Assembly (NCBI GenBank): GCA_905215835.1
Contig: CAJMRR010000053.1
Coordinates: forward strand, 1 to 12,566
Source of the DNA: an uncultured bacterium
Lineage (GTDB): Bacteria > Actinomycetota > Coriobacteriia > Coriobacteriales > Coriobacteriaceae
Direction: 5' to 3'
Length of the DNA stretch: 12,566 nucleotides
Shown: positions 5,437 to 12,566 of the stretch, piece after piece
Layout: every line of letters begins with the position of its first letter
Position numbering within the stretch: the stretch's first letter is position 1
Notes under the pieces: generated by a model
The model's database searches: none
Told to the model about the DNA's origin: nothing
The model's input: only the letters and a program-made list of their open reading frames with translations
Made by a program: the position numbers and the translations under genes

Positions 5437-7995
5437 ATGTTTACTCCGCTTATCACTCATGATTCTGACGGCACTGCATTGGCGGCACCCGTTGATGCCG
5501 CACGTCGCAACGGTGCCACGTACAAGACGCGCACGATCGACGATCTACGCATTGAGGACGATCGCCTGCATGCGGCCGTCGAGGGCACGGGGCACCTGCT
5601 GTTCGACGGCGGCATGGGCACCATGTTGCAAGCGGCCGGCATGAAGGCCGGCGCCCTGCCCGAGCTGCTCAACTTTGAGGAGCCCCAGGTTATCACCGAT
5701 ATCCAACGTCAATATGTCGAGGCTGGCTGTGACGTGATCACCGCCAACACCTTTGGCGCCAACGCCCACAAGCTCGACGGTGCCGCCACCGTGGCAGACG
5801 TCTTTGCCGCGGCCGTCACCTGCGCCCGCGAGGCCGGCGCCCGCTACGTCGCCGGCGATATCGGCCCCATCGGCGCGCTGCTTCGTCCCTTAGGCACCCT
5901 CAGCTTTGACGAGGCCTACGACCTTTTTGCCGAGGAAGTGCGCGCCGGCGTCGCCGCGGGTGTGGACCTCTTTATTATCGAAACCATGACCGACCTTGCC
6001 GAGATCAAGGCGGCCGTCCTCGCCTGCCGCGAGAACTCCGACCTGCCCGTCTTTGCCACCATGACCTTCGAGGAAGACGGTCGCACCTTCCTGGGCACGA
6101 GTCCCGAGGCGGCCGCCATCACGCTCGACGCTATCGGCGCCGACGTTTTGGGCATCAACTGCAGCCAGGGACCGGCCGAGCTACGAGGACTCGCCGCACG
6201 TATGCTCACCGTTACCGACAAGCCCATCATGGTGCAGGCCAACGCAGGACTGCCCCATGTGGACGACGACGGCAACACCGTCTTTGATATCCAGGCCCCC
6301 GAATACGCCGAGGCCGTCGCCGGCATGATCGCCGACGGTGTGAGCGTCGTGGGCGGTTGCTGCGGCACCACGCCGGCGCACATGGCGGCACTTCGCGCCC
6401 TCATCGATAACCACACGCCCAGCCCGCGCCACCGCAAGCCCAGCATGTCGGTCACAAGCGCCCAGACCGTGGTGGACCTCCCCTGCGATGGCCACAAAAT
6501 CGCCGTCATCGGCGAGCGCATCAACCCCACCGGCAAAAAGCGCCTGCAGCAGGCCCTGCGCGACGGCGATCTGGACTACGTCGTGAGCCAGGGCATCAGC
6601 CAGCAGGAGCAGGGCGCCGACATCCTGGACGTCAACGTGGGCCTGCCCGAGATCGACGAGGTCAAGATTATCCAACAGGCCACCGAGCAGCTCCAAGGCT
6701 CCACGCTCCTGCCGCTGCAGATCGACTCCACCGACCCCGCAGCCGTCGAGGCCGCCGTGCGCCGCTACGCCGGCAAGCCCATCATCAACTCGGTCAATGG
6801 CAAACAGCAGATCATGGATGAGATCTTTCCGCTGGTCGCCCACTACGGCACCAACGTTGTCGGCCTCACGCTCGACGAAGGCGGCATCCCCGATACCGCC
6901 GAGGCCCGCTTCGCCATCGCCGAGCGCATCGTGGCCGAGGCTGCCCGCTACGGCATCGGACCGGACCGCATCCTCATCGACTGCCTGGTCATGACCGCCT
7001 CGACCAATCAACGCCAGGCCGAGCAGATCCTGCGCGCCATGTCCCTGTGCAAGGAGCGTCTGGGCGTCAAATGCGCGCTCGGCGTGTCGAACATCAGCTT
7101 TGGCCTGCCTGCCCGCCCGCTGCTGGGCTCGGTCTTTTTGGCCGCCGCCTTCGGCGCGGGCCTGGACGCCCCCATCATGAACCCGGGTTCCAAGCGCTTT
7201 ATGGATACCGTCTACAGCTATCGCGTCCTGAGCGTTGAGGACGAGGGCTCGACCGGATACATCGAGCGCTATGCCGGCTGGACCGATCCGTACAAGATCG
7301 CCGCCAACCCGGCAGCCGCCCAGGCCGCATCGAGTGATGCCGCGCCCGCTGCTGGCACCGCCGGCACCGACGGCAACGACGACCCGATTCGTCGCATGGT
7401 CGTCTCGGGCCGCAAAGGCGAGATCGCTGCCGAGACCGAGCGTCTGCTGGCAGACCGCGACGCCATGGACCTCATCAACAATCACTTTATCCCCGCCCTC
7501 GACGAAGTTGGCGTCCTCTTTGACCAGGGCAAGTTCTTCTTGCCGCAGCTTATGGCCTCGGCCGAAGCCGCGCGTGTGGGCTTCGACACCATCAAGCGCC
7601 TGATGCCCGCCGGCGAGATTGCCGACAAGGGCAAGATCTGCGTGGCCACCGTCAAGGGCGACATCCACGATATTGGCAAGAACATCGTCAAAATGCTGCT
7701 CGACAACTACGGCTACACCGTCTTTGACCTGGGCCGCGACGTCGATCCGCAGGAGGTACTCAAGACCGTCAAGGAGCGCGATATCAAACTCGTCGGCCTC
7801 TCGGCGCTTATGACCACCACCGTCGTGGCCATGGAGGAGACCATCAAGTTGCTCCATGCCGAGGTTCCGGGCGTCAAGATCATCGTGGGCGGCGCCGTGC
7901 TCACCCCCGAATACGCCAAGCAGATCGGCGCGGACTACTACGCCAAGGACGCCGCCGAAAGCGCGCGCATCGCCGAAGAGGTCTTTGGGCAGTAA
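5437..7995 (+). CDS. metH: Cobalamin-dependent methionine synthase lacking the activation domain
   Basis: The 852-residue enzyme moves the methyl group of 5-methyl-tetrahydrofolate to homocysteine through cobalamin. Domains in order: homocysteine-binding barrel (about 52-330) with DGGMGTML and zinc ligands Cys242 (GINCSQGP), Cys308 and Cys309 (GGCCGTTP); pterin-binding barrel (about 355-615) with IGERINPTGKK; an Ala/Gly-rich linker (about 624-647); the helical cap; and the cobalamin domain with D742-x-H744-x-x-G747 (GDIHDIGKN), where His744 is the lower cobalt ligand. It stops after the B12 domain, ~350 residues shorter than E. coli MetH, because the activation domain is the preceding gene. 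About 45 residues before DGGMGTML are longer than the usual N-terminus. The start at 5437 has AGGAG 6 bases upstream, overlapping the previous stop; the gap is 9 bases. Confidence 0.97.
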   Translation: MFTPLITHDSDGTALAAPVDAARRNGATYKTRTIDDLRIEDDRLHAAVEGTGHLLFDGGMGTMLQAAGMKAGALPELLNFEEPQVITDIQRQYVEAGCDVITANTFGANAHKLDGAATVADVFAAAVTCAREAGARYVAGDIGPIGALLRPLGTLSFDEAYDLFAEEVRAGVAAGVDLFIIETMTDLAEIKAAVLACRENSDLPVFATMTFEEDGRTFLGTSPEAAAITLDAIGADVLGINCSQGPAELRGLAARMLTVTDKPIMVQANAGLPHVDDDGNTVFDIQAPEYAEAVAGMIADGVSVVGGCCGTTPAHMAALRALIDNHTPSPRHRKPSMSVTSAQTVVDLPCDGHKIAVIGERINPTGKKRLQQALRDGDLDYVVSQGISQQEQGADILDVNVGLPEIDEVKIIQQATEQLQGSTLLPLQIDSTDPAAVEAAVRRYAGKPIINSVNGKQQIMDEIFPLVAHYGTNVVGLTLDEGGIPDTAEARFAIAERIVAEAARYGIGPDRILIDCLVMTASTNQRQAEQILRAMSLCKERLGVKCALGVSNISFGLPARPLLGSVFLAAAFGAGLDAPIMNPGSKRFMDTVYSYRVLSVEDEGSTGYIERYAGWTDPYKIAANPAAAQAASSDAAPAAGTAGTDGNDDPIRRMVVSGRKGEIAAETERLLADRDAMDLINNHFIPALDEVGVLFDQGKFFLPQLMASAEAARVGFDTIKRLMPAGEIADKGKICVATVKGDIHDIGKNIVKMLLDNYGYTVFDLGRDVDPQEVLKTVKERDIKLVGLSALMTTTVVAMEETIKLLHAEVPGVKIIVGGAVLTPEYAKQIGADYYAKDAAESARIAEEVFGQ

Positions 7996-8020
7996 CACAA
8001 CGGAAACAACCGAGCGCCAA

Positions 8021-8058
8021 AACGTGCCGCATGCGCCACTTGGCACGTGCGGCACGTT
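8021..8058 (+). other. Strong hairpin between metH and the UPF0210 gene
   Basis: AACGTGCCGCA (8021-8031) pairs perfectly with TGCGGCACGTT (8048-8058), and an inner GCC-ACTT-GGC adds three more pairs. It lies 25 bases after the metH stop. No T-run follows; instead TAGAAT (8058-8063) and TATGCT (8073-8078), two possible -10 boxes for the next gene, come directly after. It may be a weak terminator, an mRNA 3'-end stabiliser or an operator. Confidence 0.5.
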
Positions 8059-8103
8059 AGAATAGAAAAGACTATGCTCGTTTTGGCAGATAGGAGCGCA
8101 AGG

Positions 8104-9468
8104 ATGGCGATCACGCCCGCAGAAATCGCGGAAACCCGCGGCATGGTTGAGGAGCAGAACCTCGACATCAGGACCATCACCATGGGTGTTTCGCTCATGG
8201 GTTGCGGTGACGAGAACCTCGACCGCATGTGTACGAAGATCTACGACCACGTGACGCACACGGCTGAGCATCTGGTCGAGACCGCCGAGAACCTCGAACG
8301 CGAGTACGGTATCCCCATCGTCAACAAGCGCGTTTCCGTCACCCCGGTGGCCCAGATCGCCGCGTGCTGCAAGGATGAGGACCTCACCCCCATCGCGCAT
8401 GCCCTCGACCGCGCGGCCGAGACGCTCGGCATCGATTACCTGGGCGGCTTCTCCGCGCTCGTTCAGAAGGGCATCGGCGACGCCGACCGCCGCGTTATCC
8501 AGTCCATTCCGCAGGCGCTCGCCACCACGAGCCGCGTCTGCTCCAGCGTCAACGTCGCCAGCCTGCGCGCCGGTATCAACATGGATGCCGTGCTCATGGC
8601 CGCCCAGACCATCATCGATGCCGCTAAACTCACGGCCGACCAGGATTCCGTCGGCGCTTCCAAGTTTGTCTGCTTTGCTAACATGGTCGAGGACTCCCCG
8701 TTTATGGCGGGCGCCGTCCACGGCGGTGGCGAGGCCGACGCCGTCATCAACGTAGGCGTCTCGGGCCCCGGCGTTATGGCTGCTGCCTTGGAGACGCTCC
8801 CCGACTCCGCCTCGATGATGGAGGTTGCCGAGAAGATCAAGCAGACCGCCTTTAAGATCACCCGTGCCGGCGAGCTCATGAGCCGCGAGGCCGCCCATCG
8901 TCTGGGGGTCGAGAAGGGCATTGTCGACCTGTCGCTGGCTCCCACGCCTGCCATCGGCGACTCCGTTGCCCGCATCCTCGAGATCATCGGCGTGGGCACC
9001 TGCGGTGGCCCGGGCACGACCTGCGCGCTCGCCATGCTCAACGATGCCGTCAAGAAGGGCGGCGTCATGGCCAGCTCCAGCGTGGGCGGTCTCTCGGGCG
9101 CCTTTATCCCCGTGTCCGAGGACGCCGGCATGATCGCCGCCGTCGAAGCCGGCGCGCTTTCGCTCGAGAAGCTCGAGGCCATGACCTGCGTGTGCTCCGT
9201 CGGCCTGGACATGATCGCCATCCCCGGCGACACCCCGGTCGAGACCATCGCCGGCATCATCGCCGACGAGATGGCCATCGGCGTTATCAACAATAAGACC
9301 ACGGCCGTGCGCGTGATTCCCGCTATCGGCAAGGGCGTGGGCGACTGCGTTGAGTACGGTGGTCTGTTCGGCCGTGCGCCCATCATGCCGGTGAACCCCA
9401 ACGCCGGCACCGTGCTTGCCCACCGCGGTGGACGCTTCCCGGCGCCGCTGAACTCGCTCAAGAACTAG
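8104..9468 (+). CDS. UPF0210 (DUF711) family protein, PFL-like fold, function unknown
   Basis: The 454-residue protein belongs to the conserved UPF0210 family. It is recognised by its N-terminus (LDIRTITMGVSLMGCGDEN, about 21-39), NKRVSVTPVAQIA, and the Gly-rich stretches GAVHGGGEADAVINVGVSGPG (about 201-221) and TCGGPGTTCALAMLNDAVKKGGVM. Known structures of the family resemble the pyruvate formate-lyase barrel, but no enzyme reaction has been established that I know of. Length is typical (about 450). The start at ATG 8104 has AGGAG 7 bases upstream; the frame is open 19 codons further without a site. In many Gram-positives the gene follows a small ACT-domain gene; here metH precedes it at 108 bases, separated by a hairpin and a likely promoter, so it is probably its own unit. 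A large inverted-repeat element begins 16 bases after the stop and may serve as its terminator. Confidence 0.93.
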   Translation: MAITPAEIAETRGMVEEQNLDIRTITMGVSLMGCGDENLDRMCTKIYDHVTHTAEHLVETAENLEREYGIPIVNKRVSVTPVAQIAACCKDEDLTPIAHALDRAAETLGIDYLGGFSALVQKGIGDADRRVIQSIPQALATTSRVCSSVNVASLRAGINMDAVLMAAQTIIDAAKLTADQDSVGASKFVCFANMVEDSPFMAGAVHGGGEADAVINVGVSGPGVMAAALETLPDSASMMEVAEKIKQTAFKITRAGELMSREAAHRLGVEKGIVDLSLAPTPAIGDSVARILEIIGVGTCGGPGTTCALAMLNDAVKKGGVMASSSVGGLSGAFIPVSEDAGMIAAVEAGALSLEKLEAMTCVCSVGLDMIAIPGDTPVETIAGIIADEMAIGVINNKTTAVRVIPAIGKGVGDCVEYGGLFGRAPIMPVNPNAGTVLAHRGGRFPAPLNSLKN

Positions 9469-9484
9469 CTGAGGGGTTCGGGCG

Positions 9485-9620
9485 GGGAGCCCCGGGGAGG
9501 GCAAATATATAAGGTTGCCTGCTCGGACAGTCCTGACTCGCACGGAGAGCACATTAAGTGCTCTCCGGCTCGTGCGGAACTCGCGATCGACCTTATATAT
9601 TTGCCCTCCCCGGGGCTCCC
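9485..9620. repeat. 136-bp element with perfect 31-bp inverted arms and a nested hairpin
   Basis: Bases 9485-9515 are the exact reverse complement of 9590-9620. Each arm is a GC-rich outer part (GGGAGCCCCGGGGAGGGC) joined to an AT-rich inner part (AAATATATAAGGT). The 74-base centre holds a second perfect 10-bp stem, CGGAGAGCAC (9543-9552) with GTGCTCTCCG (9558-9567), around the loop ATTAA, and a further CGCAC/GTGCG pair (9539-9543, 9572-9576). There is no coding capacity. It starts 16 bases after the UPF0210 stop. Such a design fits a MITE or BIME-like palindromic repeat; as RNA it would form a very stable hairpin that could end transcription in either direction. The remaining 9621-9787 holds only a 6-bp hairpin (9674-9691) and no recognisable promoter. 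Confidence 0.75.
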
Positions 9621-9787
9621 GCACATCTCAACCTTGGCTGAGTTCTGTCCCATGTTGCAGTTGCTTCGCTCCTGCACCACTTGACTGGTGCGGCGGTTTG
9701 GCGTTGGAGCGGTTCTTTTTCTGATATATGCTGGTTGCGGCTCTTCTTTTGGGAGGAGTCGCTTTTTTGTTGCTAGGAGGTTGGCCC

Positions 9788-10675
9788 GTGGTTGATGGGG
9801 AGATTCGTTCTGAGCTGCTTGCTGCGGATTGGAATGGCGAATGGATGCGTCTGCAAGCTGATCGGCGGCGGGCTGATGATTCTTTTGAATGGGATAAGCG
9901 GGCTCGGCATTTTCGGCCGCTGGAGACTGCCCCTTATGCTCGGGACTTTATGAAGCTGTTGGCGTTAAAGCCTGGTGAATCGGTGCTGGATATGGGGTGT
10001 GGGGCTGGGTCGATTGCTATTCCGCTTGCTCAGGCTGGGCATCCTGTGATTGCGGCTGATTTCTCCCCCGCCATGCTGGGCACGCTTGATGCTGGCATTG
10101 AGTACTATGAGCTCGAGGATCGCATTACGCCGCTTGAGCTTGCTTGGGATGATGATTGGGATTTGGTTGGACCGGTCGCGAAAGCGGTGGATATTGCCTT
10201 TGCCAGTCGGTCGGTTACGACGACCAATCTAAAAGGTGCGCTTGCCAAGCTTGACCGTGCGGCTCGTCGGCGTTGTGCTGTCACGATGGTCGCCAACTCC
10301 AGCCCGCGCTATGATCTGCACCTGATGAACGCCATCGGTGCCTCGGTTACCTGCAGTAATGGCTTTGTGTATGCTTTTAATATCCTCATTCAGATGGGTG
10401 CGCTGCCGCAGGTTACGTACTTTGAATCGCCTCGTCGCGACACCTTCGATAGCCTTGAGGCAGGTGTGGCGGATTTTTCCCGTATGCTCGAACATGGCAA
10501 CGAGGATAAGATCGACCGCCTGCGCGATTACATCGCCCAGCACATGATCGAGAACCCCCATGCCGGTGAGCCGGGCTCCAAGGGCGTGCCGCAGGGGCGC
10601 TATATGCTCGATCATGTCCGCAAGGTTCGTTGGGCGTTTATTGCATGGGAGCCGGTCTCTGCGCCCCGCTCGTAG
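9788..10675 (+). CDS. Class I SAM-dependent methyltransferase, substrate unknown
   Basis: The 295-residue protein has a Rossmann methyltransferase core: VLDMGCGAGS (about 66-75) is motif I, the SAM-binding glycine loop, and VIAADFSPAML (about 87-97) carries the acidic residue expected to hold the ribose. The region before it (EWDKRARHFRPLETAPYARDFMKLL) is typical of small-molecule methyltransferases. The substrate cannot be read from sequence or neighbours. I chose GTG 9788 because AGGAGG lies 7 bases upstream. An in-frame ATG at 9728 would add a hydrophobic 20-residue segment (MLVAALLLGGVAFLLLGGWP) but has no ribosome-binding site, and that segment includes translation of the AGGAGG itself. 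The first ~300 bases use many codons ending in T or G (GCT, GAT, CGG) unlike the C-ending bias of neighbouring genes. Confidence 0.82.
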   Translation: MVDGEIRSELLAADWNGEWMRLQADRRRADDSFEWDKRARHFRPLETAPYARDFMKLLALKPGESVLDMGCGAGSIAIPLAQAGHPVIAADFSPAMLGTLDAGIEYYELEDRITPLELAWDDDWDLVGPVAKAVDIAFASRSVTTTNLKGALAKLDRAARRRCAVTMVANSSPRYDLHLMNAIGASVTCSNGFVYAFNILIQMGALPQVTYFESPRRDTFDSLEAGVADFSRMLEHGNEDKIDRLRDYIAQHMIENPHAGEPGSKGVPQGRYMLDHVRKVRWAFIAWEPVSAPRS

Positions 10676-10792
10676 CCTGTTCGCAGCCCGCACCGCCCAC
10701 TCACTCGGCATCCGCATTCTTTTTGAACTGGGCAAACGCGCTCCACACCGCGCCGTTCCTGCGCTATCGTGGGACAGCTCACGTAGATTAAG

Positions 10793-10807
10793 GCCCCGTC
10801 GCGGGGC
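10793..10807 (+). other. Small GC hairpin in the yhbY leader
   Basis: GCCCCG-TCG-CGGGGC forms a tight 6-bp stem 26 bases upstream of the yhbY start. It overlaps the palindrome GGGGCGCCCC (10803-10812), so two structures compete. No T-run follows, so it is a leader structure rather than a terminator. The preceding 10676-10792 shows no clear promoter. Confidence 0.35.
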
Positions 10808-10833
10808 GCCCCATACATAGAAAGCGAGAACCC

Positions 10834-11133
10834 ATGGCACTGACAGGAGCCCAGGTCAAGCAGCTTCGCAGCATGGCCCATCACCTCAACCCCGCCATCA
10901 TCATCGGTAAGTCCGATGTCAACGAGGGCACCGTCGAGCAGACGGTCGCCTACCTGGAGAAGCACGAGCTCGTTAAATGCTCCGTGCTCGATGGCTCCAG
11001 TCTTTCCGCCCGCGAGGCCGCCGAAGAGCTCGCTGAGCGCTGCCACGCCGAAGTCGTCCAGGTCATCGGCCGCAAGTTCTCGCTGTATCGCGAGTCCTCG
11101 CGCAAGGACATCGAGAAGATCAAGCTCGTCTAA
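10834..11133 (+). CDS. yhbY: YhbY family CRM-domain RNA-binding protein
   Basis: The 99-residue protein is a single CRM domain, the size of E. coli and Bacillus YhbY, which associate with pre-50S ribosomal particles and help large-subunit assembly. The match runs end to end: LTGAQVKQLRSMAHHLNP at the N-terminus, the loop IIIGKSDVNEG (22-32), HELVKCSVLDGS in the centre and VVQVIGRKFSLYRES near the end. The RNA-binding GxxG loop reads Gly25-Lys-Ser-Asp28, so the second Gly is Asp. The ribosome-binding site before ATG 10834 is weak (AAAGCGAG). It is 158 bases after the methyltransferase gene and ends in its own strong terminator. Confidence 0.93.
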   Translation: MALTGAQVKQLRSMAHHLNPAIIIGKSDVNEGTVEQTVAYLEKHELVKCSVLDGSSLSAREAAEELAERCHAEVVQVIGRKFSLYRESSRKDIEKIKLV

Positions 11134-11170
11134 GAGTCAATGATCCGGCGAGCCAACACATAGCAAGCTT

Positions 11171-11204
11171 ACGGGTGCCCAAGTACTTCGGGCGCCCGTT
11201 TTTT
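11171..11204 (+). terminator. Rho-independent terminator of yhbY
   Basis: ACGGGTGCCC (11171-11180) pairs with GGGCGCCCGT (11190-11199), one G-T pair, 9-base loop, followed by TTTTTT (11199-11204). Its T-run overlaps the stop codon of the convergent regulator gene. On the minus strand no T-run follows, so it is directional. Confidence 0.92.
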
Positions 11205-12566
11205 ATCGCTCGACCAGCACGCGATTGAGCCGTCCCTCCACCAAGCGCTCGTATAGACGCCGCGTCTCGGGCTCGGGCACGCCATTGACCTGCTCCCTCA
11301 GATGGTGCATATGCCCGCTGTACAGCTCGACGATATCGCGCCGCCGCCCCGCCGCACCGTAGACGCGCATGGCGCAGCGCACCATATCCTCACGCGCTGT
11401 TTCCTGTCGAAGCCCCGACTCTGCCAGCCAAATCGCCGACTGCAGATCGTTTTCTTCTAGAGCGGCATTTGCTCCCTTAATCATGCAATCGATGTACTTT
11501 GACTGCATAATGCGTCGCATGCGCAAAAAGTAGGTGGGATTACAGCCATTGGGAACATACAGCGGTCCGGCATAAAGCTGCTCAATCTTAAGGCACAGCT
11601 CAACTAAATGGGGCCCGCGCGCACCCGTGCGATTTCCCAAAACCTCGCGGCTTATCTGGTCAAACAGCCGTACATCGGTCTTGACGTAGTCGCCATTGAG
11701 TCCGATGCATTCATTTTGGATGAGCACACACGACTTGCCATCCGGCGTCGGCCCCAAAGCCGACCGCAAGCGCGATATCGTCGAGTACAGGTTATTGCGG
11801 GCGCTATTGAACTCGGCATGGGGCCACAGCTCCATGGCCAGCGTCTCACGATCGACGAGCGCATCCATGCCCAGTGCAAGCCGCTCGGCAAGTGTCGCCG
11901 CCTTCTTGCGGCGCCACATTTTGTCCGTGATGGGAAACCCGTCGCGCTCGGCGCGAAACGCACCAAACATGCGAATCTCGATATGGTCGATGGTATCAAC
12001 AGCTTCAACCTCGCCGGCCTGGAACAGGCGCTCGCCCTCCCCTTCCAAATCGTCGCGCAGCGAGTACCGCGACAGCTCGCGCACGGGAAGCTTCTTGCGT
12101 ATCCTGCCCGCCGGCTCGCCCAGACAATGCATGGCAAGGCGCGCAAAGAGCCGATACGATGGCTCTAGAATCCCCGCACGATTCATGGACATCCAGGCCG
12201 CAAGATCGCTATCTCGTCCCGCGCAGGCCAAATGCAGCGCCACCATCCAGGCCTCTGCGCCACCAACCTGCGTCTGGCTTATATCGAGTAGCTCCGCTTC
12301 CTCGCGCACCGAAACCATCGAGGTGTTACGCAGATATGCCGCGCGCTCCAGCAGCAATGCGTTATCGCGCATGTACGCAATCGACTCCTCGGCAAGTTTG
12401 AGCACTTGGACCGCACGGAACTTTGCATTAACCGGCCGTCCCTCTGCCAGCGACTGCCAGCCTTCTAGCAACAGGCCAAACAGCTGAATCTGGTTGTCGC
12501 GCATGCGCACAGCAAAACGATCGAGCTCGTTGAACGCCGCGTCGTCGGTTACCGGCAGGCCGGAAA
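11203..12566 (-). CDS. Transcriptional regulator with winged-helix and bacterial transcriptional activator (BTAD) domains, 5' end outside window
   Basis: The frame is open to the window edge, so the start is not seen; 453 residues are visible. About 195-292 looks like an OmpR/SARP-type winged helix: IEIRMFGAFRAERDG, then KKAATLAERLALG, then ETLAMELWPHAEFNSARNNL and YSTISRLRSALG, the recognition-helix region. About 297-450 is a helical BTAD/TPR-like domain (LVELCLKIEQLYAGPLY, AIWLAESGLRQETARED, VELYSGHMHHLREQVNGVPEPETRRLYERL). The visible first ~190 residues are helical and may be the end of a TPR or ATPase sensor region, as in large BTAD regulators. A GTG at 12510 is possible as a start, but reading continues upstream without a stop, so I treat the gene as partial. 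Its target is unknown. It is convergent with yhbY. Confidence 0.82.
   Translation of the reverse strand, partial: SGLPVTDDAAFNELDRFAVRMRDNQIQLFGLLLEGWQSLAEGRPVNAKFRAVQVLKLAEESIAYMRDNALLLERAAYLRNTSMVSVREEAELLDISQTQVGGAEAWMVALHLACAGRDSDLAAWMSMNRAGILEPSYRLFARLAMHCLGEPAGRIRKKLPVRELSRYSLRDDLEGEGERLFQAGEVEAVDTIDHIEIRMFGAFRAERDGFPITDKMWRRKKAATLAERLALGMDALVDRETLAMELWPHAEFNSARNNLYSTISRLRSALGPTPDGKSCVLIQNECIGLNGDYVKTDVRLFDQISREVLGNRTGARGPHLVELCLKIEQLYAGPLYVPNGCNPTYFLRMRRIMQSKYIDCMIKGANAALEENDLQSAIWLAESGLRQETAREDMVRCAMRVYGAAGRRRDIVELYSGHMHHLREQVNGVPEPETRRLYERLVEGRLNRVLVER

Noticed and set aside
6181..9624. 1147-codon open frame on the minus strand opposite metH and the UPF0210 gene
   Set aside because: It is the mirror of two well-supported genes with strong G/C third-codon bias, which leaves the opposite frame free of stops. 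Its translation is repetitive in Gly, Asp, Val and His with no domain.
9728..9787. N-terminal signal anchor on the methyltransferase if ATG 9728 were used
   Set aside because: No ribosome-binding site precedes 9728, and the hydrophobic segment includes translation of the AGGAGG that serves the GTG at 9788.
1..12566. CRISPR array, complete insertion sequence, prophage or toxin-antitoxin genes
   Set aside because: No regularly spaced repeats, transposase, integrase or phage protein could be recognised on either strand.

Overview
The window looks like chromosomal DNA from a high-GC anaerobic actinobacterium of the Coriobacteriia, most like Collinsella. This is an inference from gene content (type III glutamine synthetase, GatD, a MetH without its activation domain plus a separate activation protein, a UPF0210 protein), from strong G/C third-codon bias and from the intergenic repeats. 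No search was run. Most genes are ordinary housekeeping genes; the less ordinary signal is in the intergenic DNA.

Layout. 1-441 (+) is the 3' end of gatD (peptidoglycan amidation). A short palindrome follows, then a tRNA-Glu(TTC) with its own promoter and terminator. The tRNA 3' end plus terminator is repeated 189 bp downstream (601-690 and 790-879). From 905 to 1137 lies an AT-rich element bounded by 38-bp imperfect inverted repeats. On the minus strand, 1253-3340 encodes type III glutamine synthetase, with a terminator at 1186-1221. A 426-bp divergent intergenic region (3341-3766) holds two operator-like palindromes.

On the plus strand, 3767-7995 is a compact methionine-synthesis operon: metF, a stand-alone B12-dependent methionine synthase activation protein, then metH. 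MetF makes 5-methyl-tetrahydrofolate, MetH passes the methyl group through cobalamin to homocysteine, and the middle gene should rescue oxidised MetH-cobalamin. The first two genes overlap by one base and the third follows after 9 bases, so they are almost certainly co-transcribed. Next come a hairpin (8021-8058) and a UPF0210 gene (8104-9468).

A 136-bp element with perfect 31-bp inverted arms and a nested hairpin (9485-9620) separates UPF0210 from a SAM-dependent methyltransferase gene whose codon use differs from its neighbours. A small CRM-domain RNA-binding protein (YhbY family) follows, with a clear terminator. The window closes with a minus-strand regulator (winged helix plus bacterial transcriptional activator domain) whose N-terminus lies outside. 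No CRISPR array, complete insertion sequence, phage gene or obvious defence system is visible. The best candidates for something undescribed are the three intergenic repeat structures at 601-879, 905-1137 and 9485-9620.
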